DNA of 64,000 nucleotides from Tahibacter soli. Lineage in GTDB: Bacteria > Pseudomonadota > Gammaproteobacteria > Xanthomonadales > Rhodanobacteraceae. The DNA lies in contig NZ_JAOVZO020000008.1 in the NCBI RefSeq assembly GCF_025717065.2, positions 1 to 64,000 of the forward strand, given 5' to 3'. Position numbers and translations under genes: made by a program. Shown piece after piece: positions 28,088-39,530 of this stretch (its first letter is position 1; every line of letters begins with the position of its first letter). The notes under the pieces were generated by a model that saw only the letters and a program-made list of their open reading frames with translations, did not search any database and was not told where the DNA came from.

Positions 28088-29275
28088 ATGAAGCTACCGA
28101 TCGAAGTCCGTGCGACGCAGGCGCTGCCGCTCGGCATGACGCCCGCGGCATTCCTGCGCGACTACTGGCAGAAGCGCCCGCTCCTGATCCGTGGCGCGCT
28201 CGCCGACTGGACCGTGCCGATCGCACCGGAAGATCTCGCCGGCCTCGCCTGCGAAGACGCCGCGCTGTCGCGGCTGATCCAGCACGACGTCAAGCGCGAC
28301 CGCTGGTCGGTGCGTTCCGGCCCGTTCGACGAAAAAGACTTTGCCAAGCTTCCGCGCACGCACTGGACGCTGCTCGTGCAGGACGTCGACAAGTGGGACG
28401 CCGACATCGCGCAGCTGCTCGAACGTTTTCGCTTCCTGCCGCGCTGGCGCGTCGACGACGTGATGATCTCGTACGCCGTCGACGGCGGCGGCGTCGGCGC
28501 GCACGTCGACCAGTACGACGTGTTTCTCGTCCAGGGCCTCGGCAAGCGGCACTGGAAGATCAGCGACGATCCGGACGCGCCGACCGCGTTCCGCGACGAC
28601 GTCGAGCTGAAACTCCTCGCGCAATTCGAACCGACGCACGACTTCATGCTCGAACCCGGCGACGTGCTGTATCTGCCGCCCGGCGTCCCGCACGACGGCG
28701 TCGCGGTCGGCGACTGCATGACCTTGTCGGTCGGCATGCGCGCGCCGGCGGTCTCGGAACTCCTCGCCGACCTCGTCGACACGGTCGCCGAACCCTTGAC
28801 CGAGGACGATCGCTACGGCGACGCCGACCTTGCCGAACCTGCCGATCCGCACGAGATCGACGCCGCCGCGTTCGCGCGCGCGCGCCATGCGCTCGCCGCG
28901 TTGCGCGACCTCGACGACGCCGCGCTCGACGCCTGGTTCGGCCGCTTCATCACGCGCTACCGCTCGGCGCAGACGCCGCAGCCGCCGGCGAAACCCGTCA
29001 CCGCGGCGCAGCTCGACGCCGCGATCGACAAAGGCGGTGGCGTCGCGCGCTACCCGTGGGCGCGCACGGCGTGGGCGCAGGCCGGCGACGGCGCGACCTT
29101 GTATACCGCCGGACACGCCTACACGTCGTCGCTCGCGTTCGCCAGGCTCGTCTGCGAACGCCGCGAGATCGACGCGAGCGCCCTCGCCGCGCTCGACGCG
29201 CGCGACCGCGCGGCGCTGCTCGCGCTCGTCAACGACGGCAACCACGTGATGACCCGACCGCGCCGGAGCCGCTGA
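28088..29275 (+). CDS. roxA: JmjC-type ribosomal oxygenase RoxA (YcfD)
   Basis: A 395-aa 2-oxoglutarate/Fe(II) oxygenase of the RoxA/YcfD family, whose E. coli member hydroxylates an arginine of ribosomal protein L16. The cupin core has the iron ligands H139 and D141 (GAHVDQYDVFLVQG) and H202 (LPPGVPHDG). The N-terminus LGMTPAAFLRDYWQKRPLLI is typical of the family. The C-terminal winged-helix region (about 240-395) matches the family length. The ATG lies seven bases after the purB stop. Its stop shares a base with the ATG of the GNAT gene (TGATG), so these genes are coupled. Confidence 0.92.
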   Translation: MKLPIEVRATQALPLGMTPAAFLRDYWQKRPLLIRGALADWTVPIAPEDLAGLACEDAALSRLIQHDVKRDRWSVRSGPFDEKDFAKLPRTHWTLLVQDVDKWDADIAQLLERFRFLPRWRVDDVMISYAVDGGGVGAHVDQYDVFLVQGLGKRHWKISDDPDAPTAFRDDVELKLLAQFEPTHDFMLEPGDVLYLPPGVPHDGVAVGDCMTLSVGMRAPAVSELLADLVDTVAEPLTEDDRYGDADLAEPADPHEIDAAAFARARHALAALRDLDDAALDAWFGRFITRYRSAQTPQPPAKPVTAAQLDAAIDKGGGVARYPWARTAWAQAGDGATLYTAGHAYTSSLAFARLVCERREIDASALAALDARDRAALLALVNDGNHVMTRPRRSR

Positions 29276-30258
29276 TGATCGACACCTCGCTGATGGACTC
29301 GGGCTTTCGCATCGAACCCGCCGACTGGAAGACCGAACGCGACCAGGCCGACCTGCGCCACGTGCGCACCGAAGTGTTCATCCTCGGCCAGAACATTCCC
29401 GCGCACGAGGAATGGGACGATCTCGACGCGCGCTCGATCCACGTCGTGGCGCGCGACGCGAACGACGCGCCGATCGGCACCGGCCGCCTGACGCCCGACC
29501 ACAAGATCGGCCGCATGGCGGTACTCGCGTCGTGGCGCGGCAAGCACGTCGGCGACGCGATCATGCGCGCGCTGATCGAGCGCGCGCGGCAGATCGGCTA
29601 CCCGGCGCTCGAAATGCACGCGCAGAGTTATGCGATCCCGTTCTATTCGCGTTTCGGCTTCGCGCCTTACGGCGACGAGTTCATGGAATGCGACATCCCG
29701 CACTGCATGATGCGGCTCGAACTCGCGCCCGCCGAGGCGCCGTACAAGCCCGTCGCGCGGCTCGACGAGACGCCGGAACCGAAACTCACGGTCGTCGAAA
29801 ACCGCGAACAGGCGCTCGCCGCGGTGCTCGAACTCCTCGCGCAGGCGCGCCACGACGTGTGCATCTACACGCGCGATCTCGACGCCGACCTGTACGACAA
29901 CGAGGCCGTGCTCGACGCGTTCAAGCGCATCGGCGTGTCGGGCCGCGGCGCGAGCGTGCGCATCGTGATCCAGCAGCCGGCCGTGCCCGCGCGCGACGGC
30001 CACCGCCTGATCCACCTCGCCCGGCGCCTGCCGAGCGTGTTCGTGCTGCGCACGCCGGACACCGAGGACGACCTGCACTACGCATCGGCATTCCTCATCA
30101 CCGACCGGCGCGGCTACTACTTCCGCACGCTCGGCAGCCGCTACGAGGGCGAAGCGCACACCTACTCCCCGGGCCGGCACGCGCAGCTGCAGGAATACTT
30201 CAACCAAGTGTGGGAGCGCTCGACGCCCAGCGAGGAACTGCGCCAGCTGCACTTGTGA
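29275..30258 (+). CDS. GNAT N-acetyltransferase fused to a PLD-like C-terminal domain
   Basis: A 327-aa two-domain protein. Residues about 15-160 are a GNAT acetyltransferase (FRIEPADWKTERDQADLRHV; acetyl-CoA binding region IGRMAVLASWRGKHVGDAIM; ending FYSRFGFAPYGDEFMECDIPH). Residues about 175-327 form a second domain (REQALAAVLELLAQARHDV, YTRDLDADLYDNEAVLDAF, ITDRRGYYFRTLGSRYEG) that resembles a phospholipase D-like fold without the paired HKD motifs. The acetyl acceptor is unknown. It shares one base with the roxA stop, so a role tied to ribosome or protein modification is possible but unproven. Confidence 0.85.
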   Translation: MIDTSLMDSGFRIEPADWKTERDQADLRHVRTEVFILGQNIPAHEEWDDLDARSIHVVARDANDAPIGTGRLTPDHKIGRMAVLASWRGKHVGDAIMRALIERARQIGYPALEMHAQSYAIPFYSRFGFAPYGDEFMECDIPHCMMRLELAPAEAPYKPVARLDETPEPKLTVVENREQALAAVLELLAQARHDVCIYTRDLDADLYDNEAVLDAFKRIGVSGRGASVRIVIQQPAVPARDGHRLIHLARRLPSVFVLRTPDTEDDLHYASAFLITDRRGYYFRTLGSRYEGEAHTYSPGRHAQLQEYFNQVWERSTPSEELRQLHL

Positions 30259-30329
30259 CGCCGTTGCGCATCGGCGTGGCAAAACGCAAAAAACTTGTCG
30301 AAAACCCCGTACTTATGACCAACGTCGCC

Positions 30330-30360
30330 TTGCCGCATCGCAACACGTTGGGCGTATAAT
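30330..30360 (+). promoter_or_regulatory. candidate sucA promoter
   Basis: A perfect TATAAT lies at 30355-30360. A TTGCCG at 30330-30335 lies upstream with a 19-base spacer, longer than ideal. The flanking DNA is distinctly AT-richer than its surroundings. Transcription would start near 30367, giving a leader of about 30-65 bases depending on the sucA start. Spacing keeps confidence moderate. Confidence 0.6.
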
Positions 30361-30433
30361 CCCGTAGTTTCGATCGACCCCGATCGTTCCATCAGGCGTG
30401 CATGCGGCACGCCGAAGCCCGGTGATTCCCGAC

Positions 30434-33280
30434 GTGACCGCGAACCTGATCCAGCTGTTCCGTGAGACCTCCCAGCTTTCCGGCGGCAACGCCGGCTTCA
30501 TCGAAGACCTGTACGAATCCTGGCTGCGCGACCCGAACTCGGTGTCGGTCGAATGGCAGCGCTACTTCGACGGCTTCAAAGGCCGCGGCGACGTGCCGCA
30601 CAGCGACGCGATCGCGCGCATCGAAGCCGCGCAGAAAGCCAACGGCCGCGGCGTCGCGGCGACCTCGGCCGCCTCGCGCGTCGACGAAGCCGCCTCGCAC
30701 AAGCAGGCCGGCGTGCTCAAGCTCGTCACGGCGTACCGCTCGCGCGGTCATCTCGCGGCGAACCTCGATCCGCTCGGCCTCGCCGCGAAACTGCCGGCGC
30801 CCGACCTGGAACTCGCGTTCCACGGACTCGACAACGGCGATCTCGACACCGAATTCTCGACCGGCTCGCTGTCCGGTCCGGCCCGCCTGAAACTCAAGGA
30901 TCTCGTCGCGCTGCTCAAGGCGACGTACGCGGACACGATCGGCGCCGAGTTCATGCACATCAGCGACGCCGAGCAGCGCCGCTGGGTGCACGAGCAGCTC
31001 GAGCGCGCCGGCGGCCGCTTCGGCCTGTCGGCCGACGCGAAGAAGCGCCTGCTCGAACGCCTGACCGCGGCCGAAGGTCTCGAGCGCTACCTGCATACGA
31101 AATACGTCGGCCAGAAGCGCTTCTCGCTCGAAGGCGGCGACTCGCTGATTCCGCTCGTCGACGAACTCGTGCAGCGCGGCGGCGCCGACGGCGTCAAGGA
31201 CATGATTCTCGGCATGGCCCATCGCGGCCGCCTGAACGTGCTCGTCAACACGCTCGGCAAGGCACCGCAGAAGCTGTTCGCCGAATTCGAAGGCAAGTTC
31301 GACCACCCGGACGATCCGGCGCATTCGGGCGACGTGAAGTACCACATGGGCTTCTCGGCCGACGTCAGGACGACCGGTCATACCGTCCACGTCGCGCTCG
31401 CGTTCAATCCGTCGCACCTGGAAATCGTCGACCCGGTGGTCGCAGGTTCGGTGCGCGCGCGCCAGACGCGCCGCGGCGACGCCGACCGCACGCAGGTGAT
31501 GCCGGTCCTGATCCACGGCGACGCCGCGTTCGCGGGCCAGGGCGTGGTGATGGAACTCTTCAACATGTCGCAGGCGCGCGGTTTCGCGGTCGGCGGCAGC
31601 GTGCACATCGTCATCAACAACCAGGTCGGCTTCACCACGTCGAATCCGGAAGACGCGCGCTCGACGCACTACTGCACCGACGTCGCGAAGATGGTGAACG
31701 CGCCGGTGTTCCATGTGAACGGCGACGATCCCGAAGCCGTGCTGTTCGTCGCGCAGCTCGCGTTCGACTTCCGCCAGAAGTTCCGCCGCGACGTCGTGAT
31801 CGACCTCGTCTGCTATCGCCGCCACGGCCACAACGAAGCCGACGAGCCGGCCGCGACGCAGCCGGTGATGTATCAGGTCATCCGCGCGCGTCCGACCACG
31901 CGCGAGCTGTACGCCAAGAAGCTGGCCGCCGACGGCGTGATCGCCGAGGGCGACGCGCAGGCGCTGGTCGACGGCTACCGCAAGAAGCTCGAAGCGGGCC
32001 AGCCGGTCGCCGAACTCGATCCGGGCTTCAAGGATCCTTACGCGCTCGACTGGTCGAAGTTCATCGACGGCAAGCTCGACCTGCCGGCGAACACCGGCGT
32101 CGCGAAGGACAAGCTCGTCGCGCTCGCCCAGAGCCTTCTGAACCTGCCGCCCGAACTCGTGCTGCATCCGCGCGTGGCGAAGATCTACGAAGACCGCGCC
32201 AAGATGGCCGCCGGCGCGCAGGCGCTCGACTGGGGCTTCGCCGAAAACCTCGCGTACGCGACGCTCGTCGCCGAAGGCTTCGACCTGCGCGTGGTCGGCC
32301 AGGACGTCGGCCGCGGCACGTTCTTCCATCGTCACGCGGTGCTGCACGACCAGAAGACCGACGGCACGTATCTGCCGCTCGGCAACGTGCGCGCGGGCGC
32401 CAACGTCGCGGTGATCGACTCGGTGCTGTCCGAAGAAGCCGTGATGGCGTTCGAGTACGGCTTCACGACGTCCGAGCCGAACACGCTGGTCGTGTGGGAA
32501 GCGCAGTTCGGCGACTTCGCCAACGGCGCGCAGGTCGTCATCGACCAGTTCATCAGCTCCGGCGAAGCCAAATGGGGCCGCCTGTCGAGCCTCGCGCTGT
32601 TCCTGCCTCACGGCTACGAAGGCCAGGGTCCCGAGCATTCCTCGGCGCGCCTGGAGCGCTTCCTGCAGCTGTGCGCGCTCAACAACATGCAGGTGTGCGT
32701 ACCGACGACGCCGGCGCAGGCGTTCCACATGATCCGCCGCCAGCTCGTGCGCGACTGCCGCAAGCCGCTCGTGGTCATGACGCCGAAATCGCTGCTGCGC
32801 CACAAGCTCGCGGTGTCGACGCTCGACGATCTCGCCAGCGGCGGCTTCCAGCTCGTGATTCCCGACTCCACCGCGAAGCCGGGCCAGAAGGTGCGCCGCG
32901 TCGTGTTCTGTTCGGGCAAGGTGTACTTCGACCTCGTCGACGATGCCGAAAAGCGCGGCATCACCGACGTGGCGATCGTGCGCGTCGAGCAGCTCTACCC
33001 GTTCCCGCGCGCCGAGGTGAAGGCGCAGCTCGCGAAATATCCGGCGGCCCGGGAAGTGGTCTGGTGCCAGGAAGAGCCGATGAACCAGGGCGCGTGGTAC
33101 CAGATCCAGCACCATCTGCGTTCGTGCATCGGCAACAACGAGCACAGCCTGTCGTACGCGGGCCGTGCGCGCTCGCCGGCGCCGGCCTGCGGCCACTACA
33201 ACACCCATGTCGCCGAGCAGGCGGCCCTGGTCGAACAGGCGCTGGTCGCGCCGGCCGGCCTGGACCACGCGTCGGAATAG
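30434..33280 (+). CDS. sucA: 2-oxoglutarate dehydrogenase E1 component
   Basis: A thiamine-diphosphate enzyme of about 948 aa that decarboxylates 2-oxoglutarate and passes the succinyl group to the lipoyl arm of SucB. N-terminal motif TSQLSGGNAGFIEDLYESWL, then KQAGVLKLVTAYRSRGHLAA, GMAHRGRLNVLVNTLGK, HGDAAFAGQGVVMELFNMSQ, and the C-terminal QEEPMNQGAW and SYAGRARSPAPACG. The start is uncertain: GTG codons at 30398, 30422 and 30434 are in frame and none has a clear ribosome binding site. I prefer 30434 by comparison with family N-termini. It begins the sucA, sucB, lpdA cluster. Confidence 0.93.
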   Translation: MTANLIQLFRETSQLSGGNAGFIEDLYESWLRDPNSVSVEWQRYFDGFKGRGDVPHSDAIARIEAAQKANGRGVAATSAASRVDEAASHKQAGVLKLVTAYRSRGHLAANLDPLGLAAKLPAPDLELAFHGLDNGDLDTEFSTGSLSGPARLKLKDLVALLKATYADTIGAEFMHISDAEQRRWVHEQLERAGGRFGLSADAKKRLLERLTAAEGLERYLHTKYVGQKRFSLEGGDSLIPLVDELVQRGGADGVKDMILGMAHRGRLNVLVNTLGKAPQKLFAEFEGKFDHPDDPAHSGDVKYHMGFSADVRTTGHTVHVALAFNPSHLEIVDPVVAGSVRARQTRRGDADRTQVMPVLIHGDAAFAGQGVVMELFNMSQARGFAVGGSVHIVINNQVGFTTSNPEDARSTHYCTDVAKMVNAPVFHVNGDDPEAVLFVAQLAFDFRQKFRRDVVIDLVCYRRHGHNEADEPAATQPVMYQVIRARPTTRELYAKKLAADGVIAEGDAQALVDGYRKKLEAGQPVAELDPGFKDPYALDWSKFIDGKLDLPANTGVAKDKLVALAQSLLNLPPELVLHPRVAKIYEDRAKMAAGAQALDWGFAENLAYATLVAEGFDLRVVGQDVGRGTFFHRHAVLHDQKTDGTYLPLGNVRAGANVAVIDSVLSEEAVMAFEYGFTTSEPNTLVVWEAQFGDFANGAQVVIDQFISSGEAKWGRLSSLALFLPHGYEGQGPEHSSARLERFLQLCALNNMQVCVPTTPAQAFHMIRRQLVRDCRKPLVVMTPKSLLRHKLAVSTLDDLASGGFQLVIPDSTAKPGQKVRRVVFCSGKVYFDLVDDAEKRGITDVAIVRVEQLYPFPRAEVKAQLAKYPAAREVVWCQEEPMNQGAWYQIQHHLRSCIGNNEHSLSYAGRARSPAPACGHYNTHVAEQAALVEQALVAPAGLDHASE

Positions 33281-33373
33281 CGGTTGCGATCCGCCGCGCG
33301 GCGCGCGGCGGAGTAATATTTCGGGCTCGCCGCCGTCAGGGCGCGGCGCGTTTTCATGAGGGAGTCTTTCAAG

Positions 33374-34621
<1,248 letters not shown>

Positions 34622-34700
34622 GCGCGGGGCTGCGAACCCATCTGCACGGCAGACGGGTTCGCGGAGCGCGCATCGACGTCGACACATCGGCTCGCTCCTG

Positions 34701-34724
34701 TCATCCCGGCCTCCGCCGGGATGA
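34701..34724. repeat. short perfect palindrome between sucB and lpdA
   Basis: TCATCCCGGC (34701-34710), loop CTCC, GCCGGGATGA (34715-34724). It matches the second hairpin of the tandem repeats at 1058-1404 (CATCCCGGC...GCCGGGAT), so this is a dispersed repeat family. It sits in a 173-bp gap within the dehydrogenase cluster and could stabilise or attenuate the transcript. Confidence 0.75.
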
Positions 34725-34791
34725 CGAATCCGGCAAGACTGCCCTATTCACGCGCCCTGCTCGATGCGAGCGGGGCCACTGCCAGGGATAG

Positions 34792-36219
<1,428 letters not shown>

Positions 36220-36260
36220 GGTTCTGCAGCGCCGTTCTCGCAACGAAAACCTTGGCGCCG

Positions 36261-36387
36261 CCCCCTCACCCAACCCTCTCCCCCAAGCAAGCTTGGAGGA
36301 GAGGGCTAAAGCGGCGCAAAGCGTGAATCCTCGACTCCTTCTCCCCCAACCGCGTTGGGGGAGAAGGATGGGATGAGGGGGTGACGC
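36261..36387. repeat. composite REP/BIME-like element downstream of lpdA
   Basis: Two related palindromes in opposite orientation fill most of the lpdA to acuI gap. The first is CTCTCCCCCAAG-CAAG-CTTGGAGGAGAG (about 36275-36304). The second is CTCCTTCTCCCCCAA-CGCG-TTGGGGGAGAAGG (36335-36367). Outer arms CCCCCTCA (36261-36268) and TGAGGGGG (36374-36381) pair with each other. The second half is nearly identical to 4923-4978 inside dnaE2. The arrangement resembles the paired REP (BIME) elements of other gammaproteobacteria. Confidence 0.85.
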
Positions 36388-36431
36388 GCAAGATCGCGTC
36401 GAGCACCAGTCCCACGAAATCCGAGGACACC

Positions 36432-37430
36432 ATGACCATCCCCGCCACCTTCCGCGCGTTCCGCATCCATAACGACGCCAAGGGTCATCGCGCCGGCCTC
36501 GAAGACATCGGCGTCGACGATCTCTCGCCCGGCGAAATCGTCATTAAGGCGGCCTACTCGTCGGTCAACTACAAGGACGCGCTCGCCGGTGCCGGCAAGG
36601 GCAAGATCCTGCGCCAGTTTCCGCTCAACGGCGGCATCGACGTCGCCGGCTACGTCGTCGCGTCGAACGATCCGGCGTTCAAGGAAGGCGACGCCGTGCT
36701 GTGTACCGGCAGCGGGCTGTCTGAAGGCCGCGACGGCGGCTACTCCGAATACGTGCGCCTCGAAGCCGCCTGGGCGATTCCGCTGCCGCCGGGCCTCACC
36801 TTGCGCGAATCGATGATCCTCGGCACCGCCGGCTTCACCGCCGCGCTGTCGCTGTATCGCATGGAGCAGAACGGCCAGACGCCCGAACTCGGCCCCGTCG
36901 TCGTCACCGGCGCGACCGGCGGCGTCGGGTCGCTCGCGATCGACATCCTCGTGCGCGCCGGCTACGAAGCGCACGCGATCACCGGCAAATTGGAACAATT
37001 TGATTTCCTGATCGGCCTCGGCGCGAGCCAGTGCATTTCGCGCAAGGAACTGTACTGGGGCCAGCGCCCGCTCGAGACGAGCCGCTGGGGCGGCGCGATC
37101 GACAACGTCGGCAGCGAAATGCTCGCGGGCCTGACGCGCGTGATCCATCCCTACGGCAATATCGCGAGCTGCGGCCTCGCCGGCGGCCACGATCTCGCCA
37201 CCACGGTGATGCCGTTCATCATTCGTGGCGTGAGCCTGCTCGGCATCGCCTCGTCCGGCACGGCGCGGCCGATCCGCGACGCCGTGTGGGAACGCCTCGC
37301 CAGCGCGTGGAAGCCCGCGCACCTCGAAACGATCTGCACGCGCGAAGTCGCGCTCGACGAACTGCCCGGCGTTTTCGACACGATGCTCGCCGGCGGTTCG
37401 CTCGGCCGCACACTCGTGCGCATCGGCTGA
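36432..37430 (+). CDS. acuI: acrylyl-CoA reductase family oxidoreductase (AcuI/YhdH)
   Basis: A 332-aa zinc-free medium-chain reductase of the AcuI/YhdH family, which reduces acryloyl-CoA with NADPH and is thought to remove this toxic electrophile. N-terminal catalytic part VNYKDALAGAGKGKIL and GIDVAGYVVAS; nucleotide-binding part TGATGGVGSLAIDIL (about 158-172); characteristic WGGAIDNVGSEML and CGLAGGHDL. The ATG at 36432 starts the conserved sequence. It is monocistronic as far as can be seen, behind the REP-like element and 140 bp before pilH. Confidence 0.9.
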   Translation: MTIPATFRAFRIHNDAKGHRAGLEDIGVDDLSPGEIVIKAAYSSVNYKDALAGAGKGKILRQFPLNGGIDVAGYVVASNDPAFKEGDAVLCTGSGLSEGRDGGYSEYVRLEAAWAIPLPPGLTLRESMILGTAGFTAALSLYRMEQNGQTPELGPVVVTGATGGVGSLAIDILVRAGYEAHAITGKLEQFDFLIGLGASQCISRKELYWGQRPLETSRWGGAIDNVGSEMLAGLTRVIHPYGNIASCGLAGGHDLATTVMPFIIRGVSLLGIASSGTARPIRDAVWERLASAWKPAHLETICTREVALDELPGVFDTMLAGGSLGRTLVRIG

Positions 37431-37570
37431 TTCAAAACGCGCCGGACCGCGGGGCGGCGAACCGCGTCACAGGTTTTCGGACACCGTTCGAACGAGTGTT
37501 GGACAACCCCCGGCCGCCCGGTAGAATGCCGAAGCCGCCGTGCGGCATACAGGGGCTATACGAGGCAATC

Positions 37571-37936
37571 ATGGCGCGAATCCTGATCGTTGACGATTCC
37601 CAGTCCCAGCTTCTGGGGCTCAAACGCATCGTCGAGAAAATGGGCCACGACATCATCACCGCCGAAGACGGCGCTGCGGGCGTCGAGGTCGCCAAGCGGG
37701 AAATTCCGGATCTGATCCTGATGGACGTCGTGATGCCGAACTTGAACGGCTTCCAGGCGACGCGCACCATTTCGCGCGAGGCCAAGACGAGCCACATCCC
37801 GATCATCCTCGTCACGACGAAAGACCAGGAAACCGACAAGGTGTGGGGCATGCGCCAGGGCGCGAAGGCCTATGTCACCAAGCCGATCAACGAGGCCGAA
37901 CTCGTCAAGACGATCAACGAGCTGCTGCCGGCGTAA
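37571..37936 (+). CDS. pilH: single-domain response regulator PilH
   Basis: A 121-aa CheY-like receiver. It matches PilH of the twitching-motility chemosensory system: ARILIVDDSQSQ, the phosphorylated aspartate in LILMDVVMPNLNGFQATR, and the telling VTTKDQETDKVWGMRQGAK with YVTKP. PilH modulates retraction of type IV pili downstream of the ChpA kinase. No other pil or chp gene lies in this window, whereas in many gammaproteobacteria pilG, pilH, pilI and pilJ are adjacent. An intrinsic terminator follows at 37963-37987. Confidence 0.88.
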   Translation: MARILIVDDSQSQLLGLKRIVEKMGHDIITAEDGAAGVEVAKREIPDLILMDVVMPNLNGFQATRTISREAKTSHIPIILVTTKDQETDKVWGMRQGAKAYVTKPINEAELVKTINELLPA

Positions 37937-37962
37937 ACGCGGCGATCGGCGGAAGAAAGCAA

Positions 37963-37987
37963 CGGGAGCCCGAAGGCTCCCGTTTTT
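37963..37987. terminator. intrinsic terminator after pilH
   Basis: CGGGAGCC (37963-37970), loop CGAA, GGCTCCCG (37975-37982), then TTTTT. It is located 27 bp after the pilH stop and just before the end of the convergent cbpA gene. Confidence 0.9.
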
Positions 37988-38004
37988 GTTTCACCAACGT
38001 TGTT

Positions 38005-38877
38005 TCACCAGCGGCGAAACTCGAACGCCTGCGCCATCTGCTCGTACAGCTCGCGCTGCTCGTCGGTCGTCGCGGCCGGCGCACGCACTTCGAGCACGAC
38101 GAACTGATCGCCCGCCTCGCCGCCCGGCATGCCGCGCCCCTTCAGGCGCAGCTTGCGACCGCTGTCCGAGCCGGCCGGAATTTTCAGGTCCACGTCGCCG
38201 GCGAGCGTCGGCACTTTCACCGTTGCACCGAGCGCGGCTTCCCACGGCGCCAGCGGCAGCGTCACGACGACGTTGCGACCGTCGAGCACGAAGCGCGGAT
38301 GCGGCTCGATCAGGATCTCCAGCAGGAGATCGCCGGCCTGCGCGCCGTTCAAGCCAGGGTGCCCCTGCCCCGCGAGCCGGATCACCTGGCCGGTCAGGAT
38401 GCCGGCCGGAATTTTTACATCGAGCTTGCGGCCGTTGATGTCCAGGCGCTGCTTGCCGCCCGCGAACGCGGTTTCGAGATCGATCGCGGCGTGCGCGCGC
38501 AGATCCTGCCCGCGGCGCGGACCGGCCGATCGCGCGCCGGGGGCGGCGCCGCGTCCACGACCGAACAACGATTCGAAGAAGTCGCTGAAACCGTCCGCGG
38601 CGCCGCCGAAACCGCCGCCGCCGAAGTCGCCGCCCGGCTGGAAGTCGTCGCCGGGCCGGTAGCCCTGCGCGCGCAGCTGGTCGTATTCGCGGCGCTTGGC
38701 CGGATCGCGCAGCGCTTCGTACGCCTCGTTGATCGACTTGAACTTGTCCTCGGCGCCCGCTTCTTTGCTGACGTCCGGATGATATTTGCGCGCGAGCTTG
38801 CGATACGCGCTCTTGATTTCGGCGTCGGTCGCTTCGGGTTTGACGCCGAGGGTGTCGTAGTAGTCCTTGAACTGCAT
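38005..38877 (-). CDS. cbpA: DnaJ-class co-chaperone CbpA
   Basis: A 290-aa CbpA-type J protein. The J domain covers residues 1-70 ([20 protein letters not shown], with HPD in [10 protein letters not shown]). A Gly/Phe-rich linker (about 75-115) and two C-terminal substrate-binding domains (from about 125, [44 protein letters not shown] split across them) follow. There is no zinc-finger, which separates it from DnaJ. It stimulates DnaK and can bind curved DNA. The ATG at 38877 begins the J domain. It lies 93 bp downstream of the hsp20 gene on the same strand, so the two may be co-expressed under heat or stationary-phase control. Confidence 0.93.
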   Translation of the reverse strand: MQFKDYYDTLGVKPEATDAEIKSAYRKLARKYHPDVSKEAGAEDKFKSINEAYEALRDPAKRREYDQLRAQGYRPGDDFQPGGDFGGGGFGGAADGFSDFFESLFGRGRGAAPGARSAGPRRGQDLRAHAAIDLETAFAGGKQRLDINGRKLDVKIPAGILTGQVIRLAGQGHPGLNGAQAGDLLLEILIEPHPRFVLDGRNVVVTLPLAPWEAALGATVKVPTLAGDVDLKIPAGSDSGRKLRLKGRGMPGGEAGDQFVVLEVRAPAATTDEQRELYEQMAQAFEFRRW

Positions 38878-38970
38878 TCGTCGACTCGTGCTGGGGTCAT
38901 GCGCAATAGTACGACCCGCGGCAGCTTGCGCTGCCACGGGCCGTCGATACCGCGAAGGATACCGCGTCGG

Positions 38971-39411
38971 TCAGTGATTCTGGATCGCGATGCGGCGCGG
39001 CGTCGTTTCCGGCTTCTTCGGAATGGCGATCTCGAGCACGCCGTGCTTTCCCGTGGCGGTGATGCCTTCGGCATCGGCGCTGTCGGGCAGCGCGAAGCGG
39101 CGATAGAACGCGCCGTACGAACGCTCGACGCGCGTCAGCTTGCCGTCTTCGACGCTCGCCTCGTTCTTGCGCTCGCCCTTGATCGACAAAATCCCTTTGT
39201 CCATCTGGATTTCGATGTCGGCCGGATCGACGCCCGGAATGTCGGCGAGAATGACGAAGCGCTTGTCTTCCTCACGCACGTCGACGCGCGGCGACCACTG
39301 GCCGGTCGTGATACCGGACCGGTCCGCACCGTTGAAAAGATGTTCGAAAACCTGACGGAATTCCGTCGGAAAACCGGTACGGCCGACGCCGTGAAAACGC
39401 GCAATGCTCAT
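38971..39411 (-). CDS. small heat-shock protein, Hsp20/alpha-crystallin family
   Basis: A 146-aa Hsp20. The alpha-crystallin domain spans about residues 40-135: WSPRVDVREEDKRFVILADI, MDKGILSIKGERK, RSYGAFYRRFALPDSAD and GVLEIAIPKK. The C-terminal anchoring I-x-I motif is present as RRIAIQNH. It acts as an ATP-independent holdase forming oligomers. The ATG at 39411 follows GAGGGAC, a good ribosome binding site. It is upstream of cbpA, consistent with a chaperone pair. Confidence 0.93.
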   Translation of the reverse strand: MSIARFHGVGRTGFPTEFRQVFEHLFNGADRSGITTGQWSPRVDVREEDKRFVILADIPGVDPADIEIQMDKGILSIKGERKNEASVEDGKLTRVERSYGAFYRRFALPDSADAEGITATGKHGVLEIAIPKKPETTPRRIAIQNH

Positions 39412-39530
39412 GAACTTGTCCCTCGAATCCGATGGCGCGCCCAGTGCGCGCTGATGGCACGAACATAGGTCGCGCGTATTCCGATTCAAGGCCCGCTATC
39501 ATCGGCTTTCTCATCCCCCGGAGTTTGCGC

